Shown here piece by piece: positions 23,990 through 34,139 of a DNA stretch of 64,000 nt. The first letter of the stretch is position 1; every line of letters begins with the position of its first letter. Source of the stretch: Tretioscincus oriximinensis (lineage: Eukaryota > Chordata > Lepidosauria > Squamata > Gymnophthalmidae); the NCBI GenBank assembly GCA_022410635.1, contig JAJVDF010001213.1, forward strand, positions 1 through 64,000. Direction: 5' to 3'. The position numbers were made by a program, and so were the translations under genes. The notes under the pieces are model-generated. The model did no database searches, was not told where the DNA came from, and saw only the letters and a program-made list of their open reading frames with translations.

Positions 23990-24220
23990 AAGGAAGATAA
24001 AAACTCAGAGGGGCCAAAGGTTTACATCTATCTTCCCCCACCACATTGTGGTTGTATCTGTTAATCTACTTGCAATTGCTTGCTTTCAAAAAGCTAGGTT
24101 GGCTGGGGCTGAGAGCAGCAGAGGAAGCTCACTCCTCTACATGGCAGTCACAAGGCCTCATACTCTGATCTCTCTGTTGAAAGGTCATTGCTCTTCTCTA
24201 AACCACTGTATCTCTACCAG
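23990..24220 (-). mobile_element. SINE-1 copy
   Basis: Plus strand: GATAAAAACTCAGAGGGGC, CCCCCACCACATTGTGGTTG and TACTTGCAATTGCTTGCTTT, ending CTAAACCACTGTATCTCTAC (complement of the tRNA-like head). Confidence 0.8.
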
Positions 24221-24394
24221 GAAACTAAGATCTTTTTTGCTAACCAGAAGCTAACTAATTGTTTATTTTCCAGATCTTTTCTCGCTCTTCTTACTTTTTT
24301 TGTCTTTAAGTTAAATTTAAACTGAGCAATACTTCAAAGGATTATTTTTTATAGAAAGGCTAAGCTGTGTAAAGCAAAATACATTCTTGTGCAG

Positions 24395-25310
24395 CTGCTT
24401 ATTTATTTGTACTTACACCCTGCCCCATACCCGAAGGTCTTAGGGCAGACAACACAAAATTGATAAATTAAAAACAGTATAAAACGGTATCTAAAAGTGT
24501 CAGTCCCCACTCCATTTGCTGTTGAAAGGGGTGGTACAACCAGGAGAGCCTTTCCTGCAGATCTTAAGGCAAGGGTAGGTTGATATGGGAGAAAGTGTTC
24601 CTTTAGATATTTGGGNCCCAAGTTATTTAGGGCCTTAAAGGTTAAAATTAGCACCTTGAATTGGGCTCGGTAGCAGAGTGACAGCCAGTGCTGCTCTTTC
24701 AGGATNAGCAATATGTGTGTCCGGCCAGTCAATCTAGTTGCTGCATTCTGCAGAAACTGCAACTTCTGAACTGTTTTCAAGGACAGCCCCATATAGAACA
24801 CATTACAATAGTCCAATGTAGAAGTAACCAGAGCATAGATCACTGTGGCTAATTCAATCCTGTTCAGAAGTGGCCATAACTGGCGAACCAGTGTCAGCAC
24901 ACACACATACACACACCGATTTTGCAGCCATACATTATGGGGCAATTTTACCCTATCAAGAACAGAGTGCCTCCCTACTTCATGAACTCGGGATGCTCCA
25001 AGACACAGCTCCACCGTCTTGTCTGGGTTTAGTTTCAATGTATTGGTTCCCATCCAGCCCAACACTGATTCCAGGCACCTGTCAAGCACTTCAACCATCT
25101 CTTCTGATTCAGATGGAACAGAGAGATAGAACTGTCATCTGTATATTGATGGCACTTCACTCCAAATCTCCTGATGANCTCTCCCAATGGCCTCATATAG
25201 ATGTTAAACATCATGGGGGAGAGCATCGAGCCCTGAGGAACCCCCCCAAGTGAGCTCTCTGGAAGCGGCCTTGGAGACAGAAGCAGAACCACTGCAACGC
25301 AGTATCACAT
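24395..25310 (-). mobile_element. L2-type LINE with RT motifs, frameshifted
   Basis: Minus-strand frames at 25035-25292 and 24403-25098 together give SSLGGVPQGSMLSPMMFNIY, a YTDD box (QYTDDSSISL), TLDYCNVFYMGLSLKTVQKL and RAQFKVLILTFKALNNL. These are reverse-transcriptase domains of the L2/CR1 clade. A frame change, a CA repeat and Ns break it. The 3' tail GCCCTAAGACCTTCGGGTAT then AAGTACAAATAAATAA equals the SINE-2 tail. Confidence 0.92.
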
Positions 25311-25494
25311 TAGCCTCTCCAGAAGGATACCGTGTTGCTCCTTTCTTCCTTGGCATCCAGGGGGCAGGGGGAGGCAGTGGGAACTGACACCGTTAATCCA
25401 ATCAGACAAGGGGGAAGGCAGAAGTTACGCCCCCCTTACTGTCTGATTGGACTATCACCGTTTCTTTGTTACATATATAGGATTCCCTTCCTAC

Positions 25495-25860
25495 TATGAG
25501 TTATAACACACAATCTGAAAACGATTGCCAGTTTCACCCGTCTTCACCTATATGCATAATCCATATGGAGCAGGCAAGAGNAAATATCAGGAAGTCAATA
25601 CAGGCAATAATGGCTAATTCTGCAGTACTGCTGCCTGGTATCTTCCTGCCTTCCTGTGATGGAGTAGTGCATGTAGGAAAGGCTTAAATGGAGCAGAAGT
25701 ATACTACTCAATTAAGGGAACACTTTAACATAACATATTATGTTAAAGTGTTCCCTTAATTGTTTTGAGCAGTATATTTCATATGATGCCTGGAAAGAAC
25801 AGCTTCAAGATATTCCAGGGCAATGGAGGTTTATTCTGGGCAGATGAACGAACGTCTGTC
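25495..25860 (+). repeat. Unclassified dispersed repeat (pair with 15345-15700)
   Basis: Shares GATTGCCAGTTTCACC, ATGGAGCAGGC and ATATTCCAGGGCAATGG with the earlier copy. It is interrupted by the palindromic element at 25702-25774. Confidence 0.4.
25702..25774. mobile_element. Palindromic Tc1/mariner-like MITE with TA duplication
   Basis: AATTAAGGGAACACTTTAAC..ATAA pairs with its exact complement across a 4-base centre. Outer ends TACTACTC and GAGCAGTA match apart from a short indel. TA is duplicated at 25700-25701 and 25775-25776. Confidence 0.8.
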
Positions 25861-26589
25861 ATTGCGTGGGGCGGATTCTAAACCATGTGGTATGAAATCC
25901 CTGTGGGGAGGTAGATGGAATGTTAGACAAGGATGGAAGATCAAGATTGAATTTCTCTCACTTAACAATGAAATTCACTCAGGGCAATAACTGAAGTCTC
26001 AGATTAGTATACAAATAAATAAACAACAAATTGAAATTCTTAGAGGAAAGGTCGACCACATTTCCCAAACAGAAGGCTTTACTACTCGCAAGTCATGGTT
26101 TTACATTCCAGTTCTTACATCTTTAGGCCAATTTTCCTGGCTTTTATCTGTTGTGACCTGCACAGACTTTTGATAGAGGGTAAGATATAAAATGTCAATA
26201 AATAAATGAACCGTTGGTCATAATGCCTGTAGCGGATGGCTCTTTTAGCTAGAGTTTGTCCACCATTTGTCCAAGGTCACTTCCCTGCCACGAACAGATT
26301 AAAGCCATAAATGGAGAGAGGAATTGGAAGAGAGAAATACATAGAGCTTATTTGCTTTCCATTGAGACTATGTAAAAAATCAAGACCGGTGCAGTTAAAA
26401 GGGAAACATAACTTACCGAGACTAATGCTTTGATGGGCTTTGGAGAAGACTTAAAATTACAGAAATTCAAGGAGACTGAAAAACTCTTCCAACTTTCTTC
26501 TTTCAGACATTTGTACTTCCAGCAAGTGGGAAGAGGTGACTTCCCTAAAAGCTGACTGACCTAAAAGGCTTTGTTGATGATTTTAGGTG
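25861..26589. other. No recognised feature
   Basis: Intron sequence. A short L2-like end (GGGTAAGATATAAAATGTCA then AATAAATAAATG) lies at 26175-26212. Confidence 0.4.
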
Positions 26590-26900
26590 TGGAATTAGAC
26601 CTTCATGTTAGGGTAATGCAACAAGCTATAGCCCCTTCTCTTCTTTGCTCCCATCCATACCTCCACTCACTTTCACTCCCTCCCTCGCCCCTCCCATCCC
26701 TCTTTCATTTTCCCCTTCTTTCTTTCCTTTTTTCTTCCTTACTTGATCCTTTTCTTCTTTCATCCATTCCTTCCTTTATTTTTCCTTCTTTTCCTTTCTA
26801 CTTTCTTTTCCCCCTTCCTTACGTAATTGGTTTCTGGAGGTTGCCAAAGTTTCGAGTCCAGTCATTGGTCTCTGCAGGCTGCAAAAATTCTGAGCTGGTC
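26590..26900 (+). repeat. Polypyrimidine-core dispersed element, copy 1
   Basis: About 190 bases of almost pure C/T on the plus strand (26635-26825), between conserved flanks; downstream GGTTTCTGGAGGTTGCCAAA then GTTTCGAGTCCAG. The core and the downstream flank recur inverted at 30985-31250, so it is a dispersed family and not just a random tract. Confidence 0.7.
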
Positions 26901-27194
26901 ATTTACCTCGGAATGTTGGCCTTTGTGGTACGCATATTATATGTAAGATAAGATCTGGAGAGGGAGAGAAAACTCTATCCAGAGATATGAGGAGCTCTCC
27001 TAGGTCCTGAAAACATATCCCTGTCTGACATTTGGATTATCTTTTGCAAAATCTCCCAGACTGTTCACAGTCTAGCAGAAGCTGTACTTGTGCTGAGTAA
27101 ACTTAAAAACAAACCAGCAGTCAGACTGCACCCTCATTAACGATATTTAATGAGTTGGCAGCAACATCATGTAGAATTTGCGCCATTACCTCAT

Positions 27195-27442
27195 GGAATT
27201 TCAGGGATCCACTCACTAAAAAGGCTTGTGGTCTCAGTTTTTCTGTTAGTTCATTTTTCTCAATTCAGCAGCAGAGTTCTTTTAAATGCATAAAATTGCT
27301 TATTGGGGACATTCAGTAATGTGAGTTCAGGCAAGCTGTAAAAAGCTCATTGGCTCTCGGCTTGCTGAGAATGCTGGGAACTATAGTAAAATAAGCGCTG
27401 CAATGTCTTATAGGGCATGTGATGTCATGAGGTCACCATGAC
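27195..27442 (+). repeat. Unclassified repeat R3, copy 1
   Basis: GATCCACTCACTAAAAAGGC, GGGGACATTCAGTAATGTGA and CATTGGCTCTCGGCTTGCTG. Related copies are at 37115, 39400 and 47100 (inverted). Confidence 0.65.
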
Positions 27443-27905
27443 GTTTGAGGGGTGACCTGATTGAAGTGTATAAAATCATGCAGAGGATGGATAAGGTGAA
27501 CAGAGAAAAATATTTTCTCTATCACACAACACTAGGACCAGGGGACATTCCTTGAAGCTGATGGGCAGAAGTGTGAGGACAGACAAGGAAAGGTTTTTTT
27601 TCACCCAGAGGGTCATCAGCATTTGGAATTTACTTCCTGAATAGGTGGTGTTAGCAGCCTGGATAGAATTAGATAAGTTCATGGTCACCTAGGGTCAAAA
27701 TAGCTACTAGGATGGATGTCTTGATGCTGCTTCTGAGATAGAGAAACAGGCAGTATTCCTGAAATGCCATTTGCAGGGCCACTAGAACAGTTTAAGATTT
27801 TGCCTTCTTCCGATCAGACTGCCCAGTTGGGCCACTGAGTGAGACAGAATGCTGGACTAGATGGGCTCCAGCCTGATTCAGCAGGGTTCCTCTTACGTTC
27901 TTATG
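27443..27905 (+). mobile_element. CR1 LINE 3' UTR
   Basis: TTTGAGGGGTGACCTGATTG (end of the ORF2 region/UTR), TATCACACAACACTAGGACC, TTTTCACCCAGAGGGTCATC, ending TCTTACGTTCTTATGT. Confidence 0.9.
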
Positions 27906-28254
27906 TACAAGGAAATGCTATAGAGAAACAAGAAGCAGTGAAGAAAATTGGAGGTGAGTGGAGATATACCTTCACAGATGTGTTTTCTCAGTTTTAATGA
28001 AAATGACAATATTAAGGTTGTAATGGGAAAGCAGCCAGATATACTATAGCAGAAAATATACCGTTTTTCAAAGCACAGGTGCCTTACTTGCTGCCCTTGT
28101 GACCCATATCCAATAGGATCAAGGCAGTTGATTAAGTTTAACAATAGAACATAGCAGACCTCTCCACTCCAGGGAGCTCAACTCCTGGTGCCTACATGGA
28201 TTCATCTGTCATTTTCTCAGCAGATACAAAAGTGATTTCCTATTATTATCTATT

Positions 28255-28352
28255 CCTATTAGAATAGATGTAAGCCTTCAGATGAAAATTAACCTTGTAA
28301 GCTGCTCTGAGTCTCTTCGGGAGAGAAGAGCAGGGTATATAAACCCCTCCTC
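28255..28352 (+). mobile_element. SINE-1 tail fragment
   Basis: AACCTTGTAAGCTGCTCTGA then GTCTCTTCGGGAGAGAAGAG, GGGTATATAAACCCCTCCTC. Confidence 0.7.
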
Positions 28353-28374
28353 CTCCTTGCTATGTCAAGTCATT

Positions 28375-28560
28375 CTTTGGTTAAAATGATTGTTATTTGA
28401 ACCTCTTTAGCCTGTCCTTGGACTGAGAAAACTGCTCTCCCTTCCCTACTTGTAGATGTGGATGACTGCATATGTTAATTTGGGTTTTCATTTTTAACCA
28501 CCCTAAGACTTTCGGGTATAGACTTTATATTTATAGAAATATAAATAAATAAGAAAGTAA
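28375..28560 (+). mobile_element. L2-type LINE 3' tail
   Basis: CTGCTCTCCCTTCCCTACTT, TATGTTAATTTGGGTTTTCA and CCCTAAGACTTTCGGGTATA, then ATAAATAAATAAG. Matches the ends of the copies at 15868 and 22831. Confidence 0.7.
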
Positions 28561-28729
28561 ACAAACAAATAGATTCCTCTTTTGATCTTAGACACCATAA
28601 TTATATAGTTGAAGTGAATTATGCCTGAGAGAATAGTGATTTTTCTTTGTCCTAACGCAGTCTGGGATGGAGGTTTTATGTATATAAATATCATTAAGAG
28701 ATGGTCTTTCAACTGAGAGATCTGTTCTC

Positions 28730-28985
28730 AAAGCCCTTTGTTGGCCATGGAAAGGGGTGAGCACCCTCTACTGGCCTCAACTATAACCAACTTAGCTATT
28801 CGAAAGAAAGTAGACTTTACGTTTCAAGTAGATTCATGAGTACTACCACTCACCTAGCGAGGAAGATAGAATAGAAATAAGCCTTTAGGTGAAAAATACC
28901 CTTGTAAGCTGCTCTGAATCCATTTGGCTGAGAAGGGTGGGGAATAAAAACCAGAAGGGTATAAAAATTTCACAACTTAAGACCC
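28730..28985 (+). mobile_element. SINE-1 copy
   Basis: TTGGCCATGGAAAGGGGTGA, GCACCCTCTACTGGCCTCAA and CTTGTAAGCTGCTCTGAATC, then GAGAAGGGTGGGGAATAAAA. Confidence 0.8.
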
Positions 28986-29711
28986 ATCACAGAGAAACTC
29001 CTCTTATCAGTCCTCATTTCTTTCCCTTCAACAGATCTTAATTTATGGGCAAGGTTAAATGGTTGGGTTGTCTTTTAGGTATCTGGAGGTCCTGATGTCT
29101 ACCAATTTCCTTTATTCCCCCTTCCGCATTTCTATTGCAAAGCCTGACTAGGCATAAGAGGGAGGAAATATGAGAGCAAAAGTCAGTCGAATCAAACTTC
29201 CATTTTACTTAGTAAGTGCCATAAGCCGTGCCATGGCAAATCTCCTACTTCTTTAGAAACATGAGCTGTTCCTCTAAGATCGCTGCCTGTCTGACCAAAG
29301 CTAACGGTTCTTTATAATTTTGTATGAGTTGGTACCTACTCCTGGAACAGGGACTGGTGGTAGAAGATTGCAGAAAGCTAAATGGCTTATATAGCAACAT
29401 CATTAATCTAACTAAAGTGATCTGCTGTTATGTAATAAAATACGCTCAGAAATGACATTACTAATTTAACGAGAGCAGGGATAAATCAAATGCTTATTTG
29501 AGAAAGCCCTCGCACCAAAGAAATAACCCAGCAAGAGAAAGCCCAGGTTTGATTAAAGGTATTCGAAGCCATTTGGGAATTAGAGTCTGAGAATGAAGGG
29601 GAGGGCATATTAGTTTGCTGCTAGAAGACTAAGAGGTAAAAGGTTTGATTACCTGTGTAAGCGGGGAGGTCACCCAGTCTATAAAAAGTCTTTAAAAAAA
29701 TCTCCACATCA

Positions 29712-29955
29712 GAAAAGAAGAAGGAGTAGGAGAAGAACAAATGGGTTTTTATACCCCGCTTTTCTTACCTGAAGGGACGGAAGCTTGTTTTTGCCCAAAA
29801 GTTTACATTCTTTCTTTATCTAATTGCAATTTCTTGCTTTCAAATAGCTAGGTTGGGTAGAGCTGAGGCCAATAGAGGACACTCACATCTCTCCAGAGTT
29901 CACACAGAGCTTCGAAGTTGGTATCTCTGCCGAAACACCAGGGCTCTGTGCTTCC
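29712..29955 (-). mobile_element. SINE-1 copy
   Basis: Plus strand GGGTTTTTATACCCCGCTTT, CTTGCTTTCAAATAGCTAGG and GGTATCTCTGCCGAAACACC; internal deletion around 29790. Confidence 0.8.
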
Positions 29956-30154
29956 TGAAATGAAAAGATTCATGGACCATTTTATGTACACAAAGCTGCC
30001 ATAAATGGCCCATAGACAGGCCATTCTTCTTTTCATCAGTGATATTTGGGTTGAGTGCTGGTTTGAGGCCAGGAAGTCCAAGGTTCAAGTCCCTCTCAGT
30101 CACCCAGCTTGTTATTATGTGACCATCAACCGCCTTTTGCTTCTTGCTTTAACC

Positions 30155-30722
30155 CATGAGTCAGAAACTGTGGCTCTAGAGCAACCTGCGGCTCTTTGGC
30201 CACTTGAGTGTGGCTCTGACCTCACCAGAAGAAACCGGGAGGGGGGATTTCCCCCGTTTTACCTCCCCAAAATGTCTGGAACTGATCTTGGTGGTGTGCG
30301 CCATGTACGTGTCATCCAGACATGGCACACACACCCAAGAGCAGTTCCGGACATCNGCAGCGAGCGTCTGCAGCCTGCCTGAAACTGTGCATGCTGAGCT
30401 TCAACAGCTGTTTCCAGAGCGGAAACTGCTATTGGTGAGCAGCGCACAGCACCTGCGCACAGCCACATGCAGGTGGCCGAGTCAGGCAGGCGGCAGTCGC
30501 TCACTGATGATGTCTGGAACTGCTCTTGGTGTGCAAACTTGAAATAAAAGAAAAGGAGAGAGAAGAAAGGCAGGAAAGCAGGAAAGAAAAAGGAAGGTCA
30601 AAGAAAAAGGCTTGGGAAGGGGCGGGGCTTGGGAACAGCATGGTCGTGCAGCCCTCAAGTCACCCTGGGAAGGGGGCGTGACCACAAATTGGCTCTCGGC
30701 TCCAAAGGTTTGCCCACCCCTG
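30155..30722. mobile_element. hAT-like non-autonomous element, 8-bp TSD
   Basis: The right end read on the minus strand is CAGGGGTGGGCAAACCTTTG GAGCC; the left end CATGAGTCAGAAACTGTGG is its diverged inverse. Flanking CTTTAACC (30147-30154) and CTTAAACC (30723-30730) differ by one base. The interior holds an imperfect palindrome at 30270-30355 built on ATGTCTGGAACTGxTCTTGG and a third copy of that motif near 30507. No transposase frame. Confidence 0.65.
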
Positions 30723-30984
30723 CTTAAACCCAAGGATAAAACGGGGAAGAGGAGGAATATGTGGACGTTCTTGAACTCCTTGGATAAAAGGCTGGCTGCA
30801 AATGTGCTAAATAAACTAGAAACCATTTATTGCTTTGATCAGATATGTGGCGATATTTGAAGAAACTTTTGATTTGTAACACAATAATGCTTGCTCATCA
30901 TTTGGACTTTGAAGCTTTGAAAGTATATAAAATGGAAGGAAGGTTATTCTGGAGAAGCAGTTGCCTTAAGATTGGCATGCAAGT

Positions 30985-31250
30985 TTAACGCTCTGAGGAA
31001 TAACGACCAACGACAGGACTCAAAATTTTGGCAGCCTCCAGGAATCAGTCACACAAGGAAGGGAAAAAAGGAAATAGGGAGGGAAGGGAAGGAAAGGACG
31101 AATAAAGGAAGGAATGGATGAAAGAAGAAAAAGATCGGGTAAGGAAGGAAATGGAAAGGAAGAAGGAAGGAAAGGGAAATTCAAAGAAAGAAAGAAAAAG
31201 AAGAAGCTGCAAGTGAGATGGGTGGAAGCATGGATTAGACCAAGGGTGAC
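30985..31250 (-). repeat. Polypyrimidine-core dispersed element, copy 2 (inverted)
   Basis: Purine-rich on plus (GGAAGGGAAGGAAAGGACGA). Read on minus it gives GATTCCTGGAGGCTGCCAAA then ATTTTGAGTCC, the flank of copy 1. Copy 1 and this one even share the same open-frame peptide DPFLLSSIPSFI by chance of homology. Confidence 0.7.
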
Positions 31251-31364
31251 ACACACACACCCAGTGTCTCTTGCATTACTATAACCCAACAGGCTAATTC
31301 CACTAGTTAGAAATAATACAGAACAGTCATAGCTAGAAGTCACTTTAACCTTTTCAGACCCTTT

Positions 31365-31510
31365 CACTGAGCCTTATTTTGGACTGTATGTCTGTACAGA
31401 GCTTGGCCATCCACATGCCAGTGTAGGCTGTGGCAGGCCCCTTCGAGGCCGCTATAAACTACACTCACATAGATGGCAGGCTCCAATTCTTAATTATAGC
31501 CCTAGTGGGG
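31365..31510. mobile_element. Foldback MITE (CACTGAGCCTTATTCTG family), fragment
   Basis: ACTGAGCCTTATTTTGGACT, CCACATGCCAGTGTAGGCTG and TGGCAGGCCCCTTCGAGGCC; related to 42438-42625. Confidence 0.6.
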
Positions 31511-31529
31511 GCCTACAAAATCTTGCAGG

Positions 31530-31725
31530 GGGAGGGTTCCTCTCCCCCAACCCCTCCTTGTTTTTCCCCTCCCACCCTTCCTCTCTTCCCCCTCTCTCTT
31601 CCTCTCTGTATTCCTCCCTCCCTTGCCTTTTTCTTCATCTTCTTCCCCTTCTTCTTCCTCTACCTCTTCTTCTTCCTCTTCCTCTCTCCCTCCATATCCC
31701 TCCTCCTCCCCTTGGAAGCAATCTT
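31530..31725 (+). repeat. Polypyrimidine tract
   Basis: About 190 bases of C/T (CCTCTCTTCCCCCTCTCTCT...CTTCTTCCCCTTCTTCTTCC). It lacks the clear flanks of the copies at 26590 and 30985, so it may be a simple tract. Confidence 0.7.
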
Positions 31726-32155
31726 AGGCCTTCGGCTCACCTTTACCTCAAACTTTCTGCAATGTATTTTCAGTCCTGGGAAATGGAATTTAGTCCAATT
31801 CTGTGCTGAAAAATGTTTAGATAAGGGAAAACAACTATAAAATCACTATATTTCACTGCTAAACAGTTCTTGGGGTAAAAAAAAGGTTTATTTCACATCT
31901 AGTCTGAATCACATTATTTTCAATTTCACTTTATTATGAGAACACTAGGAAGGCTGGACCACTGAAGAGGCATAAACCAAGCCATGAGTCTGGGGTAATA
32001 GGACACAGGTGGCACAAGTTCAAAGTCCCACCTTTGTTAGCATGAGAGCAGCCTTGAGATTTCTCAAAGAGAGGGAGAGAGGGAAGGAAGCCAAAGGAAG
32101 ATTGTAATTGCAAACACAAGAAAGGGCTGTCACAGGACAGAGGGATCAGTCCCAT

Positions 32156-32508
32156 GAAGAAGAAGAAGGAGAAGAAGAAGAAGAACAACAACAACCAACA
32201 ACAACCAACAACAACCAACAACCAACAACAACAACTGTGTTTTTATACCCTGCTTTTCTCACCCAAAAGGACTCAAAGCGGCTTACAAGGGTATTTTTGC
32301 CTGAAGGATGACATTCTATCTTCTCCACCAGGCTGTGGTGATTCCCATTTATCTAGCTGCAGTCAGTTGCAATTTCTTGCAATTCTTGCTTTCGAATAGC
32401 TGGGTTGGCTAGAGCTACAGGCTAGTGAAAAGAGCTCACCCTCCCCACGTTCAATATCTCCCAGATAAGAGACCATGTCCTTAGTGACTGAGCCATTTGT
32501 GCCTGCAT
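32156..32508 (-). mobile_element. SINE-1 copy with GAA and CAA tail expansion
   Basis: The tail on plus is (GAAGAAGAA) then (CAACAACCAACAA)n, 32156-32235. Body TATACCCTGCTTTTCTCACC, GCGGCTTACAAGGGTATTTT and TCGAATAGCTGGGTTGGCTA, ending TTAGTGACTGAGCCATTTGT. Confidence 0.85.
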
Positions 32509-32510
32509 TT

Positions 32511-32672
32511 GTATAAGGAAGGATTAATAGCAATAGGATGAAATTGCAAAAAAGTAGGGACAGATTAGATACTGGAAAAATCTTTCTGACAGTCAGGGCA
32601 ATCAACCATTGGAAAAGGTTGCCACAGAAAATAGTAAATTCTCCTTTTGCTCCTTTTTTAAACAGAGGCTGC
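32511..32672 (+). mobile_element. CR1 LINE 3' UTR fragment
   Basis: AAATCTTTCTGACAGTCAGG, GGAAAAGGTTGCCACAGAAA and TTTTTTAAACAGAGGCTGCA are diverged CR1 3' UTR sequence. Confidence 0.65.
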
Positions 32673-32798
32673 ATCCACACATCACTTTCTAAATCCACTA
32701 CATTCCACAATAAAGCATATTCTGGAATAAACCAGTCCACACAATGCTTTGTAGTAAAATACTGAGGAATATTCCACTATAACCTGTGGTTGTTTGTG

Positions 32799-33054
32799 CA
32801 GTGGTTCCCAATCTTTTTTTGGCCATGCCCTACCCAAGGATCTATAAAATCCTGACTCCCCACCCACCCACCCATTCCAGAGACATAATCCTTATGATTG
32901 AAAAAAGTGAACCACTCACATGGAGGAAGCCTAAATATGAAGCCACTAGAACCATAAAAATGGTGAAAAAATTACTGTTAATAACTTTTTTCTCAAAACC
33001 CCCCTTAAAATCAAATTGCCTCCCCTTTGGGTGTGTGCCCATTGGGAACCACGG
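32799..33054. mobile_element. hAT MITE with CAGTGGTTCCCAA termini
   Basis: Left CAGTGGTTCCCAATCTTTTT, right CCCATTGGGAACCACGG (complement of the left). The TIR CAGTGGTTCCCAACC is typical of many vertebrate hAT/Charlie-like elements. Flanking octamers are only loosely alike. Confidence 0.7.
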
Positions 33055-33071
33055 GTTTAGTGAATCCTGCA

Positions 33072-33131
33072 TTGAGCAGGAGATTGGACCGAATGATCCT
33101 GGAGGTTCCCTTCCAGCTTTATGATTCTAGT
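33072..33131 (+). mobile_element. CR1 LINE terminal fragment
   Basis: GAGATTGGACCGAATGATCC TGGAGGTTCCC then TTTATGATTCTA. Confidence 0.75.
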
Positions 33132-33144
33132 AGTGAAATTACGG

Positions 33145-33360
33145 TCATGCAATGGGATCTAGCCCTTCCTCACCCTTCCTCCCATCCATGCCTCCAGCCA
33201 CTCGCTCCCTCCTTCGTCTCCCCATTCCTCTTTCACTTGCTGCTTCTTTGTTTCATTCCTTCTTTCTTTTTCCTTCTTTATCTTCCTTCTTTCCCTTCCA
33301 TCTTTCCTTCTTTCCCTCCTTTGCTATCCCTTACCCTCTTTCCTTTTCTGGTCCTAATGC
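33145..33360 (+). repeat. Polypyrimidine-core dispersed element, copy 3
   Basis: CCCATCCATGCCTCCAGCCA, then a C/T core (CTTCTTTCCCTTCCATCTTT). The start resembles copy 1 (CCCATCCATACCTCCACTCA). A possible remainder of the downstream flank, CTCTGGAAGTTGCCAAAGG, lies at about 33845, suggesting an insertion in between. Confidence 0.6.
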
Positions 33361-33639
33361 TAGGTTGACCAGAAGGCACTGGACCTGCCCGTGAAACCCC
33401 AGTTTCGGGTGTCTCCCCAGTCTCCACAGGTGGAGGCTTTTCGCCCCTCGGCTGCCACTTCCAGGTTCCTCTGCAGCAGTGACATGGGAGAAAGAACCAG
33501 AGTCCTTCCATTAAGCACATCAGTGTACTTCAGTACCTAGTTTTTTGGGTTATTATGAGGGGTCCATTTGCTTTCTTTTATTCTCCGCTTTTTCAGACAG
33601 CATGATAGACAGCCCCACTGCTTCTCCAAGCCAGATCAA

Positions 33640-33750
33640 CTCTTGGGTCCTGTCCCCACTGAGGCTTATTCTGGGCTATATCTCAGAACAGGAGCCTGCC
33701 AGCTACATGCTAGTGTAGACTATGGCAGGCCTCCAATGGTCTAGTACTGA
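33640..33750. mobile_element. Foldback MITE fragment
   Basis: GTCCTGTCCCCACTGAGGCT, TATATCTCAGAACAGGAGCC and GTGTAGACTATGGCAGGC; left half of the 42438-42625 family. Confidence 0.65.
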
Positions 33751-34060
33751 ACTCTGGTATTCCACTTCTCACATCTTTCCACCCAGAGAACTGCCCACTT
33801 ACTACTTCCCTATGTTTTCTGTTTTTTAGCCAGTTTCTAACTCTGTTCTCTGGAAGTTGCCAAAGGTCTGAGCCTTTTCATTAGTCCTTATGCCTCAGAA
33901 TGTTGAACTCTCCCACATGCCTTTTATTATAACTACGGATGATTTTATAATGCTAGAAAATAAATTTTAAAAATAACTTTATAATAAGGAAATTAGATTG
34001 GGCAAAAGCACGCGTCAGAAATTGCTTCAGAGGTGGAGGAACCAATTATGTTAGTCTTTG

Positions 34061-34139
34061 TTTTTATTTTTTTAAAAAACTTTATTAAATAAAAAGAAAC
34101 GTGTAACACAAAAAGTTAATCTCTCAAAATCAAAAGAAT
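34061..34139 (-). mobile_element. Tiny retroposed 3' end with 19-bp target duplication
   Basis: CCAATTATGTTAGTCTTTG (34042-34060) and CCAATTATGTTAGTCCTTG (34140-34158) flank a 79-base insert. Read on the minus strand the insert has AATAAA followed by an A-rich end. This is the mark of LINE-type target-primed insertion; the source is not recognised. Confidence 0.75.

Noticed and set aside
23642..24064. 140-codon arginine/serine-rich frame and its 94- and 112-codon companions
   Set aside because: Pure translation of the GAA/GCA microsatellite in three frames.
24870..25253. 127-codon plus-strand frame
   Set aside because: Antisense to the L2 reverse-transcriptase remnant; includes a CA repeat.
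33361..33540. Possible seventh hAT copy (TAGGTTGACCAGAAGG)
   Set aside because: Only the first 16 bases resemble the TIR and no matching right end or TSD was found.
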